Source: an uncultured Clostridium sp.
GTDB lineage: Bacteria; Bacillota; Clostridia; TANB77; CAG-508
DNA: 9,785 nt
Direction: 5' to 3'
Assembly (NCBI GenBank): GCA_946008205.1
Contig: CAMGAZ010000038.1
Span: 1 to 9,785 of the forward strand
Shown here: one piece after another, positions 1 to 5,838 of the stretch
How positions within the stretch are numbered: the stretch's first letter is position 1
Layout of the letters: the number at the start of each line of letters is the position of its first letter
Notes under the pieces: generated by a model
Databases searched by the model: none
Told to the model about the DNA's origin: nothing
The model's input: the letters and a program-made list of their open reading frames with translations, nothing else
Program-made: the position numbers and the translations under genes

Positions 1-33
1 GTACGCCATATGTTTAATAAAAAAGAAAATTAA
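1..33 (+). CDS. possible C-terminal tail of an upstream gene (partial)
   Basis: Frame 1 is open from the left edge and reads VRHMFNKKEN before a TAA stop at 31-33. It could be the end of a protein that starts outside the window. The stop lies 13 bases before the first junction motif, the same arrangement seen after later genes. Ten codons cannot identify a family, and frame 2 is also open here, so this may be chance. Confidence 0.2.
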   Translation, partial: VRHMFNKKEN

Positions 34-46
34 GTTACTATTCGCT

Positions 47-60
47 AAATTACAATATAT
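47..60 (+). repeat. junction motif copy 1 (AAATTACAATATAT)
   Basis: AAATTACAATATAT lies directly before the ribosome binding site GAGGAG of the first hydrolase. The identical 14-mer occurs at 5801-5814 before the second hydrolase. CGCTA abuts it on the left here (43-47, sharing one base) and on the right at the other copy (5815-5819). Confidence 0.55.
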
Positions 61-72
61 AGAGGAGATTGA

Positions 73-708
73 ATGATGGTAAATATTCTAATTCATGGAC
101 TTGGACAAAATGAAACAAGTTGGAATGAAGTAAAAAATCAATTAAATAATTGTGAGATAAATGTTGAAACACCCAACTTATTTTCTATCGTAAAAAATTA
201 TCAAGTAAATTATGAAAATATGTATAAAACATTTGCCGATTATTGTAATAGTTTTAATGAAAAAATAAATCTAGTAGGGCTTTCTCTTGGTGGAATACTT
301 GCTATTGATTACATAACAGAATTTCCAGAGAAAGTAAATTCAATAATACTAATAGGGACACCATACGAAATACCAAAAACTTTATTTACTATACAAAGTA
401 TTATTTACAGATTTATGCCTAGAAAAATATTTGAGAAAATAGGTTGTCCTAAAAAAGATATGATTAGATTATTAGATTCAATGAGTAATTTATCTATCCC
501 AAAAAAAGTACCACATATAAAATGCAATACACTAATTATATGTGGAGAAAAGGAAAAAGATAATATAAATATGAAAAGTGCAAAGCAGTTAAATAAAGTG
601 ATAAACAATAGTAAATTTAAGATTATAGAAAACGCAGGACATGAAGTAAATATTGATAATCCAAAAGAACTTGCCAATACAATTTATGACTTTTGGAAAG
701 AATTATAA
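73..708 (+). CDS. small alpha/beta-hydrolase fold protein
   Basis: This is a predicted soluble serine hydrolase of 211 residues, short for the superfamily (usually 240-300). The oxyanion-hole HG lies at residues 8-9, right after the first strand. The nucleophile elbow GLSLGG puts the serine at 71. The acid is probably Asp163 in CGEKEKD, and the catalytic histidine is His190 in NAGHEVNIDNP, so the triad looks complete. There is no signal peptide or membrane segment; it should be cytoplasmic. A modest insertion at about 100-145 would form a small lid. GAGGAG at 62-67 serves either Met1 (73) or Met2 (76), and the spacing slightly favours Met2. The substrate cannot be read from sequence: esterase, lipase-like or C-C hydrolase are all possible. 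No terminator follows, and the next gene has its own promoter-like sequence. Confidence 0.85.
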   Translation: MMVNILIHGLGQNETSWNEVKNQLNNCEINVETPNLFSIVKNYQVNYENMYKTFADYCNSFNEKINLVGLSLGGILAIDYITEFPEKVNSIILIGTPYEIPKTLFTIQSIIYRFMPRKIFEKIGCPKKDMIRLLDSMSNLSIPKKVPHIKCNTLIICGEKEKDNINMKSAKQLNKVINNSKFKIIENAGHEVNIDNPKELANTIYDFWKEL

Positions 709-728
709 TAAAAAATAAAACTGCCTCA

Positions 729-756
729 TTGCATATATAAAATAATTTTATATAAT
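729..756 (+). promoter_or_regulatory. sigma-A-like promoter with a palindrome in the spacer
   Basis: TTGCAT (729-734) and a perfect TATAAT (751-756) are separated by 16 bp. A perfect inverted repeat with 10-bp arms, TATATAAAAT and ATTTTATATA, flanks a single A at 734-754, so it spans the spacer and most of the -10 box. A start near 763 would leave a very short leader carrying AAGGAGG (765-771) before the ATG at 780. The palindrome could be a repressor operator or simply AT-rich promoter sequence. Confidence 0.5.
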
Positions 757-779
757 TTAGGTAGAAGGAGGAATTTATT

Positions 780-1259
780 ATGGCAAATGAAAGTAAAAAG
801 GATTTTAATGCTATGTTAAAAGATAGTAAGGACATGCCTAAATATGTAAAAATTACAGATGAGCCAAGTATAAAAAAATATGGTGGGGATAATATGTATT
901 TTGCACCACCAATGGCTTATGATGAAGTTATGAAAAAAGTACCTTATGGAAAGATAATAACAGTAGGAGAAATTAGAGATTATTTTGCAAAGAAGAATAA
1001 TGCTGACTTTACTGATCCAATAACAGCAGGAATATTTACATCTATTGTTGCTTGGGCTAGTTATCAAAGAAAAGAAGATGAAACACCATATTGGAGAACA
1101 TTAAAAGCAAATGGCGAATTAAATCTTAAATATCCGGAGGGTATAGAACTTCAAAAGAAATTGTTAGAAAAAGAAGGACATACTATTATTCAAAAAGGAA
1201 GAACAAATATAAAATACTATGTAAAAGATTACGAAAAAGTTATGTTTGTATTAGAATAA
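780..1259 (+). CDS. MGMT-family alkyltransferase-like protein lacking the reactive cysteine
   Basis: This 159-residue protein has the DNA-binding fold of O6-alkylguanine-DNA alkyltransferases. VPYGKIITVGEI at 54-65 matches the conserved entry to the recognition domain, and GIELQKKLLEKEGH at 121-134 matches its C-terminal helix. At the active site, where true MGMT has PCHR, this reads PYWR (103-106). The alkyl-accepting cysteine is therefore tyrosine and the usual histidine is tryptophan. It cannot transfer alkyl groups by the standard mechanism. By analogy with ATL proteins (PWHR) it may bind O6-alkylguanine lesions and hand them to nucleotide excision repair; that role is inferred. The first 50 residues (motif YGGDNMYFAPP) are an extension absent from classical ATLs but, as I recall, common in Firmicutes 'MGMT family' proteins. 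AAGGAGG at 765-771 sets the ATG start. A terminator follows, so it is probably monocistronic. Confidence 0.85.
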   Translation: MANESKKDFNAMLKDSKDMPKYVKITDEPSIKKYGGDNMYFAPPMAYDEVMKKVPYGKIITVGEIRDYFAKKNNADFTDPITAGIFTSIVAWASYQRKEDETPYWRTLKANGELNLKYPEGIELQKKLLEKEGHTIIQKGRTNIKYYVKDYEKVMFVLE

Positions 1260-1262
1260 AAA

Positions 1263-1275
1263 TTTACAAATTGTA
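1263..1275 (+). repeat. junction motif copy 2 (TTTACAAATTGTA)
   Basis: Four bases after the ATL stop codon there is TTTACAAATTGTA, a small near-palindrome that combines the forward (TTACAA) and inverse (TTGTA) forms of the junction motif. Confidence 0.35.
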
Positions 1276-1276
1276 G

Positions 1277-1309
1277 GGCAGATAATTAATTTGAAATTAT
1301 CTGTCTTTT
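1277..1309 (+). terminator. intrinsic terminator after the ATL gene
   Basis: GGCAGATAATT (1277-1287) pairs with AATTATCTGTC (1295-1305): 11 bp with one G-U pair and a 7-base loop. TTTT follows. The stem is AT-rich, so termination may be partial. The loop contains the start of a good -35 box for the next transcription unit. Confidence 0.6.
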
Positions 1310-1319
1310 GTTATATAAT
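1291..1319 (+). promoter_or_regulatory. promoter nested in the preceding terminator
   Basis: TTGAAA (1291-1296) and TATAAT (1314-1319) are spaced by exactly 17 bp, close to consensus. The -35 starts in the terminator loop and the spacer covers the right arm and T run. Transcription would begin near 1326, giving a leader of about 63 bases to the GIY-YIG start at 1389. Confidence 0.6.
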
Positions 1320-1331
1320 AGTAACAAGAAT

Positions 1332-1343
1332 TAGTAATTTGTA
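1332..1343 (+). repeat. junction motif copy 3 (TAGTAATTTGTA)
   Basis: TAGTAATTTGTA lies in the leader of the GIY-YIG gene. The same 12-mer is found at 3022-3033 before the erm relic, and with one change at 3942-3953 before the ABC-F gene. Confidence 0.5.
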
Positions 1344-1388
1344 TGGAAATGTATAACAAATATAAATAATAACAAGTAGGAGTAATTT

Positions 1389-2105
1389 ATGTTTGAAGAA
1401 ATAAAAAATAAAGTGAAAAAAATAATAAAAGATAGAAACGTTGAAGAAATTAACAATAATACTGACAGTAAGAATATAGGTATATATATGATTTATATTG
1501 ATAATTTCAATGATGATAAAGTTATACCAATTTACATTGGACAAACTGGCTATGGCAAAAATCGAAATTTCCAAAATAGGTATAAAGAGCATTTACAAGA
1601 AATCATGGCATTAAATAGGTTGGAATATAATTATTATAAAGAACTATTATTAGATAATTTTTATGATGGACATTATAAGTCTTGTAAAATTTTTCAATAT
1701 ATGGTCGATCATAATTGCACACTAAAAGACTTTCGTATGATAGTATTAGAGAAAATTGATGGAAATAGTGATAATATACAAGAATTATTAGATAAAAAGG
1801 AACAAAAATATTTTACAGAATTTTTACCTGCTTTTTTTGGATTCAATCAAGTAAATACGGTTGTCGAGGCAAATAAAGAATTTTTTGCAAATTTTAATAA
1901 TTTAGAAGGATTTGTAGCAAGTGATAAATTATTAAATTATGAATTAGACGATTGCGAAAATTTTATAAAATATTTTGGATATGGATATACAAAATTTAAT
2001 TATTATCATTGTTATCCTAAAACATATACAGTTGGAGAAAATTCAAAAAAAATAGAATATGAATTAAGAGATAAAAAGCAATTATTAAAAATTCAAGAAA
2101 TATAA
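1389..2105 (+). CDS. GIY-YIG nuclease-domain protein, N-terminal piece of a frameshifted gene
   Basis: This 238-codon frame carries a GIY-YIG endonuclease-type domain. GIY is at residues 31-33 and YIG at 49-51 (IPIYIGQTG). A basic stretch with Arg64 and His68 follows, and the likely metal-binding glutamate is Glu138 in DKKEQKYF, with a later Asn153 as is common in the family. The catalytic set looks complete. Proteins with this domain cleave or nick DNA; the target here is unknown. TAGGAG at 1377-1382 sits 6 bases from the ATG. The frame ends in TAA at 2103-2105 just as a charged, probably coiled-coil segment begins, and that segment continues without interruption in frame 1. The piece is therefore the front of a longer protein. 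It could still fold as a stand-alone nuclease domain. Confidence 0.75.
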   Translation: MFEEIKNKVKKIIKDRNVEEINNNTDSKNIGIYMIYIDNFNDDKVIPIYIGQTGYGKNRNFQNRYKEHLQEIMALNRLEYNYYKELLLDNFYDGHYKSCKIFQYMVDHNCTLKDFRMIVLEKIDGNSDNIQELLDKKEQKYFTEFLPAFFGFNQVNTVVEANKEFFANFNNLEGFVASDKLLNYELDDCENFIKYFGYGYTKFNYYHCYPKTYTVGENSKKIEYELRDKKQLLKIQEI

Positions 2106-2969
2106 CGATAAATTACCAAAACTTGAAAAAAAATATGAAAAAAATAATGAAGAATTACAACAAAATAAGAAAATATTTGAAGAACGATATGAGCCAGAAA
2201 TAAAAGAATACTGTCAAAAGTATAAAATAGGAATAATACAAAAATATCAAGATATAGTTGATGTACTAATTTATCAAGATAAAGAGAATATTATAGATTT
2301 TAAAAAATATTTAAAAAGGAAAAAAATAGATGTAAATATACTGGATAATTTTAATAAAGATAATGAATTTACTAATTGGAGAGAGAAACATATATCTTTA
2401 TTAAGAAAGAATAATGAATTAAAAGATGAAATAAGAAATTGCAGACTTGTAAAAAGAACAGATGATTTAATGAGAATTTTGCCACGAAAAGAGTATGATG
2501 CTTTTCCATTAAAAGATAAATACCAAGAAATAGAGTTTAACAGGTTAGATAATAATGAATTAGTTATAAATCTTGATTTTTCTAATAATGGAATTTGTAA
2601 TGATTGGTGGTGTTTCTCTTATAATCTAATTAAAATGGACTATAAATTAAATATAAATAACAAAATTATAGAGTAGAAACATTTAAGTTAAAAAAATCAC
2701 CATTTTGTGTTAGAAATTTTCCAGATTATATATCAACAACAATGGAGGTTCAAAATGGTATTAATGAATTTACATTAATGAATAAAACAAAATATGATTT
2801 TAAGGAGATTCTTGATGAAATAAATTCTTTTATAGATGCGAAAACGAGAGTTAGGGTTGAAGTAAGAAATAGAATGAAAAATAAATGTAAAGAATTTATA
2901 GAATGTAATTACAAAACAGATAATTTATTAAAATATAAAATTATTCAATTTTTTAACAGAAAGAAGTAA
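2089..2969 (+). pseudogene. continuation of the GIY-YIG gene in two further frames
   Basis: Frame 1 is open from 2089 to its stop at 2674-2676, but its first ATG is only at 2470. Before that it reads smoothly as a Lys/Glu-rich, probably coiled-coil stretch (YNDKLPKLEKKYEKNNEELQ and on), in register with the end of the GIY-YIG piece. A single extra base in the A-rich stretch at 2087-2102 would explain the break. A second break near 2661-2673, next to an AAAA run, moves the reading into frame 3, which is open from 2661 through NYRVETFKLKKSPFCVRNFP to the stop at 2967-2969. Joined, the three segments give about 525 residues: nuclease, coiled coil, and a C-terminal domain I do not recognise. This is either a decayed gene or an intact gene with two homopolymer sequencing errors. 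No good ribosome binding site precedes the internal ATGs. Confidence 0.65.
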
Positions 2970-3021
2970 TTGCTGAAGATAAAAATTATTTGCAAATAGA
3001 TAAAAACAAGTGAAACAAAAA

Positions 3022-3033
3022 TAGTAATTTGTA
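3022..3033 (+). repeat. junction motif copy 4 (TAGTAATTTGTA)
   Basis: The 12-mer is identical to copy 3 and sits directly against AAAGGAGG, the ribosome binding site of the erm relic. Confidence 0.5.
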
Positions 3034-3045
3034 AAGGAGGTATTT

Positions 3046-3483
3046 ATGGGAATAGAACATTCGCAAAATTATTTACATAGTAAACAACTTGTAGCGACCT
3101 TGTTATCAAAGAGTAATATTTGTAACGACGATATTGTAATTGAGATAGGTCCTGGAAAAGGAATTATTACCAATGAACTTGCAAAAAAAAGCAAGAAAGT
3201 TATAGCAATAGAGTTTGATGCAAAATTAGCGAAAACTTTATCTGAAAGGTATAAAGAATCTAAAAAAGTTCAAATAATAGAGATGGATTTTTTAAAATAT
3301 AAAATATCAGTAAAAGAACCATATAAAGTATGTGCAAATATTCCATTTAACATAACTGCTGATATTATGAAAAAAGTATTTGAAGATGATAATCCTCCTG
3401 AAGATATATATTTCATAATGCAGTATGAAGCTTTTATAAGGTATTCTGGACAGCCTTTTTATAACGAAAGTTTGAGAATATAG
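3046..3483 (+). pseudogene. erm: Erm-type 23S rRNA adenine N6-methyltransferase, N-terminal part
   Basis: Erm enzymes methylate A2058 of 23S rRNA and block macrolide, lincosamide and streptogramin B binding. This frame encodes 145 residues of the Rossmann-fold half. The early HSQNYLHSK stretch matches the Erm/KsgA start. The SAM-binding motif EIGPGKG is at 33-39, the acidic residue Glu56 ends the next strand, MDFLKY includes Asp81, and the catalytic motif NIPF is at 98-101. The frame stops at 3481-3483 just after GQPFYNESLRI, where the family normally continues into the substrate-binding region. GGAGG (3036-3040) supports the ATG start. Family members run to about 240-300 residues, so this product lacks the RNA-recognition part. 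It is very unlikely to confer resistance. I judge Erm rather than KsgA from the overall pattern and from the C-terminal fragment that follows. Confidence 0.8.
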
Positions 3484-3817
3484 AAATTTTTTATCATATA
3501 TATTTTTAGCGTCTGGAAATACTTTCAAAGATAAAACAAAAAAATTGTTTACTTATGAGCAACAAAAACGCATTTGCAAGTTTTTAAAAATCAAATTAGA
3601 GTCAACGCTTACTGAGATCTCATACGATGGATGGCTATACCTATATGATGTTTTTCTTAAATTTGTTTCCAACGAAAAAAAAGCTATTATATTAAATGCT
3701 GAACAAGCCATGAAAAACAATCAAAACAAGATTCAAAAAAAACATCGAAATCGCAATCATGGTTATTGGAAATTTGAAACTAAGCGCCAAAAGAAAATTT
3801 TTAAATTGAAAAATTGA
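3476..3817 (+). pseudogene. erm: Erm methyltransferase, C-terminal fragment in frame 2
   Basis: Frame 2 is open from 3476 to a stop at 3815-3817. It reads YRNFLSYIFLASGNTF, then FTYEQQKRICKFL and LTEISYDGWLYLYDVF, which resembles the C-terminal helical domain of Erm proteins (pattern YRDFxxYxF, FTxxQ, LSFEQWLxLF). It ends with a strongly basic tail. Relative to a full Erm, roughly 50-60 residues are missing between ESLR of the front half and EYRNF here, so the locus has an internal deletion with frame change near 3470-3478. A TTG at 3545 is open but has no ribosome binding site. The later arginine codons in this piece are CGC or CGA, while the front half uses only AGA/AGG, which hints at a different origin for the two halves. 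The number of codons is small. Confidence 0.65.
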
Positions 3818-3886
3818 AAATAAGAATTTTATCCAGTAGCTATATTTCCAATTTCTATATTATTAGCAATAGTGTAAACAAAGAAG

Positions 3887-3918
3887 TTGACAGAAAAAAG
3901 TAATAAGCAAATTATAAA
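3887..3918 (+). promoter_or_regulatory. possible promoter for the ABC-F operon
   Basis: A perfect TTGACA (3887-3892) precedes TATAAA (3913-3918), but the spacer is 20 bp, longer than optimal. Such long spacing occurs in activator-dependent promoters. A start near 3925 would leave about 39 bases of leader. I see no leader peptide or attenuator of the sort found before many regulated ABC-F genes. Confidence 0.3.
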
Positions 3919-3927
3919 TTACAATTT
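3916..3927 (+). repeat. junction motif copy 5 (AAATTACAATTT)
   Basis: AAATTACAATTT is identical to 5458-5469. With the inverse copy at 3942-3953 (TAATAATTTGTA) it forms an imperfect inverted pair around TTCGC, just before the ABC-F ribosome binding site. Confidence 0.5.
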
Positions 3928-3941
3928 AGTAGTTCGCAAAA

Positions 3942-3953
3942 TAATAATTTGTA
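3942..3953 (+). repeat. junction motif copy 6 (TAATAATTTGTA)
   Basis: This differs at one position from TAGTAATTTGTA (copies 3 and 4). It runs directly into GGAGG (3954-3958) of the ABC-F gene, as copy 4 runs into the erm ribosome binding site. Confidence 0.45.
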
Positions 3954-3963
3954 GGAGGAATAG

Positions 3964-5448
3964 ATGTCTTTAATAAGTGTAAACAATTTAACTTTTGGAT
4001 ATGATGGAAGCCTAAAAAATATATTTGAAAATGTATCATTTAATATAGATACTGATTGGAAATTAGGATTAATTGGAAGAAACGGTAAAGGTAAAACTAC
4101 ATTTTTAAAGTTATTATTAGGAAAATATGAATATCAAGGTGCAATATCAAAAAATGTTGAGTTTGATTACTTCCCTTTTGAAGTAAAAAACAAAGAAAGA
4201 ATGGCAATAGAAATAGTAAATGAGATTGCTCCGAATGTTGAAGATTGGGAAATTATAAGAGAATTAAATTTACTTAATACAGATACTGAAGTATTATATA
4301 GAAGTTTTAACTTATTAAGTGGTGGCGAACAAATAAAGATACTTTTAATAAGTTTATTTTTAAAAGGTAATAACTTTTTACTTATAGATGAGCCTACAAA
4401 TCATTTGGATATTGAAACACGAAATAATTTAGTAAATTATTTAGAAAAGAAAAAAGGATTTATATTAGTATCTCACGATAGAAATTTTTTAGATAAAGTT
4501 GTAAATCATATAATTTCTATAAATAATACTAATATAGAAATACAACAAGGTAATTTTTCATCTTGGAAAGAAAATAAAAATAGGCAAGATAATTTTGAAA
4601 AAATACAAAATGAAAGATTGCAGAAAGATATAAATAGACTTGAAATAGCTTCTAAAAATTGTGCAAAATGGTCAAATGAGGCTGAAAAAACAAAAAATAA
4701 AAAATATAATTCAGAAACTACAATAGATAAAGGATATATAGGACATAAAGCAGATAAAATGATGAAAAAATCAAAAGTTATGGAACAAAGAATAGAAAAA
4801 GCAATAAATGAAAAGACTAATTTGTTAAAAAATATAGAGGTAAATGATACATTAAAAATTATTCCTCTAAAAAGTAATAAGAATCCATTAATTTTTGCAC
4901 ATAACTTGCAGATAAAATATAGTAAAGAAACGATATTTAACCCTATTACTTTTGAAGTTAATAATGGCGATAGGGTTGCACTAATTGGAAAAAATGGCAT
5001 TGGTAAATCAAGTATATTAAAACTTATTTTAGGAGAAGAATTACAGTATAATGGAGAGTTTATGGTTGCAAATGATTTAAAAATATCTTATGTTTCTCAG
5101 AGTACAGAAGATTTAAAAGGAAATTTGAGAACTTTTGCTTACGATAATAAAATAAATGAAAGTATTTTTAAAGCAATGTTAGTAAAAATGGGATTATCAC
5201 AATTTGATTTTGATACTAATATTCAAGATATGAGTGAAGGTCAAAAGAAGAAGGTTCTAATTGCAAAAAGTATTTCAGAACAGGCTAATATTTATATATG
5301 GGATGAACCTTTAAACTATATTGATATATTGACAAGAGAACAAATAGAAGATGCTATTCTAAATTATAATCCTACCATTATTTTTGTAGAACATGATGAG
5401 AAATTTATTGAAAAAGTGGCAACAAAAATTATAAATTTGGTAAAGTAA
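3964..5448 (+). CDS. Lsa-type ABC-F ribosomal protection protein
   Basis: This soluble twin-ATPase of 494 residues has no membrane domain. ABC-F proteins bind the ribosomal E site and, in the resistance subgroup, displace drugs from the peptidyl transferase centre. Site 1: Walker A GRNGKGKTT (38-46), signature LSGGEQ (118-123), Walker B LLIDEPTNHLD with Asp142 and Glu143, then SHDRNFLD. Site 2: Walker A GKNGIGKSS (342-350), signature MSEGQKKK (423-430), Walker B IYIWDEPLNYID with Asp447 and Glu448, then EHDEKF. The linker between them (about 185-325) is long and charged. The opening DTDWKLGLIGRNG and the site 2 IYIWDEPLNY closely match my memory of Lsa proteins, which give lincosamide, streptogramin A and pleuromutilin resistance; clostridial CplR-type proteins are an alternative. 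All catalytic residues are present, so it looks functional. GGAGG at 3954-3958 supports the ATG. It leads a probable operon with the next two genes, with a 37-base gap. The exact subclass and drug profile are inferred. Confidence 0.9.
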   Translation: MSLISVNNLTFGYDGSLKNIFENVSFNIDTDWKLGLIGRNGKGKTTFLKLLLGKYEYQGAISKNVEFDYFPFEVKNKERMAIEIVNEIAPNVEDWEIIRELNLLNTDTEVLYRSFNLLSGGEQIKILLISLFLKGNNFLLIDEPTNHLDIETRNNLVNYLEKKKGFILVSHDRNFLDKVVNHIISINNTNIEIQQGNFSSWKENKNRQDNFEKIQNERLQKDINRLEIASKNCAKWSNEAEKTKNKKYNSETTIDKGYIGHKADKMMKKSKVMEQRIEKAINEKTNLLKNIEVNDTLKIIPLKSNKNPLIFAHNLQIKYSKETIFNPITFEVNNGDRVALIGKNGIGKSSILKLILGEELQYNGEFMVANDLKISYVSQSTEDLKGNLRTFAYDNKINESIFKAMLVKMGLSQFDFDTNIQDMSEGQKKKVLIAKSISEQANIYIWDEPLNYIDILTREQIEDAILNYNPTIIFVEHDEKFIEKVATKIINLVK

Positions 5449-5457
5449 GTGAGAGAC

Positions 5458-5469
5458 AAATTACAATTT
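5458..5469 (+). repeat. junction motif copy 7 (AAATTACAATTT)
   Basis: The 12-mer, identical to copy 5, fills most of the 37-base gap between the ABC-F stop and the membrane protein start, just before AAAGGAG. Confidence 0.5.
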
Positions 5470-5485
5470 TTAAAGGAGATATATT

Positions 5486-5794
5486 ATGGGAGAATTTATA
5501 ATACAAATAATAATAGGTTTAATTATAATAATTATAGGGATATTGAATATGAAAGGAAACATATCTTTACTACATTCTTATCATAGAAAAAGAGTAAAAA
5601 AAGAAGATATAATACCTTTTGGAAAAAAAGTAGGAATAGGAAGCATAATTATTGGAATTACAATAATACTAGCAGGTGTATTCACAATTTTAAATTATAC
5701 TCATATAAGTAAAGTAGTATTAAGCATAGGAATTACAATGGGAATTACTATAATATTTTATGCAATGTTTAGATATAATAAGGGAATATTTTAA
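5486..5794 (+). CDS. small membrane protein with three predicted helices, unknown function
   Basis: The product has 102 residues. Strongly hydrophobic segments at about 4-21, 49-69 and 76-95 predict three transmembrane helices. The loop between the first two (GNISLLHSYHRKRVKKEDIIPFGKK, about 24-48) is basic and probably cytoplasmic by the positive-inside rule. GNISLLHSYHRKRV followed by IPFGK looks like a family signature. I have the impression of similar small clostridial membrane proteins of unknown function (DUF3784-like) but cannot confirm a family. AAAGGAG at 5473-5479 supports the ATG. It lies 37 bases after the ABC-F gene and 44 bases before the hydrolase, so cotranscription is likely. 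No function is assigned. Confidence 0.75.
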   Translation: MGEFIIQIIIGLIIIIIGILNMKGNISLLHSYHRKRVKKEDIIPFGKKVGIGSIIIGITIILAGVFTILNYTHISKVVLSIGITMGITIIFYAMFRYNKGIF

Positions 5795-5814
5795 AATTAC
5801 AAATTACAATATAT
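5794..5814 (+). repeat. junction motif copy 8, tandem AAATTAC x2 + AATATAT
   Basis: AAATTAC occurs twice in tandem and is followed by AATATAT, beginning at the last base of the membrane protein stop codon. The right-hand 14 bases match 47-60 exactly. CGCTA follows at 5815-5819. Confidence 0.55.
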
Positions 5815-5838
5815 CGCTAGGAATGGAGGAATAATTAA

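Noticed and set aside
2087..2105. Programmed ribosomal frameshift in the GIY-YIG gene
   Set aside because: There is no recognisable slippery heptamer with a stimulatory Shine-Dalgarno or hairpin, and a second break occurs later. Decay or sequencing error is simpler.
3824..3877. Frame 2 reads FYPVAIFPISILLAIV then stop, like the end of a membrane protein
   Set aside because: It is only 17 codons, with a stop immediately upstream and no start. It may be a remnant of a lost gene but cannot be supported.
4506..5000. 164-codon open frame on the minus strand, and other minus-strand frames (405-677, 816-1067, 1311-1592, 7703-7951, 8589-8885)
   Set aside because: Most lie opposite genes with clear motifs and are rich in Phe/Ser/Ile/Leu as expected from antisense of A-rich coding. 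1311-1592 partly covers the GIY-YIG leader but reads the same way. None has a convincing ribosome binding site.
1..5838. A classical integron cassette array
   Set aside because: No tyrosine integrase, attI or GTTRRRY/RYYYAAC attC ends are visible. Only the weaker claim of a recurrent junction motif is kept.
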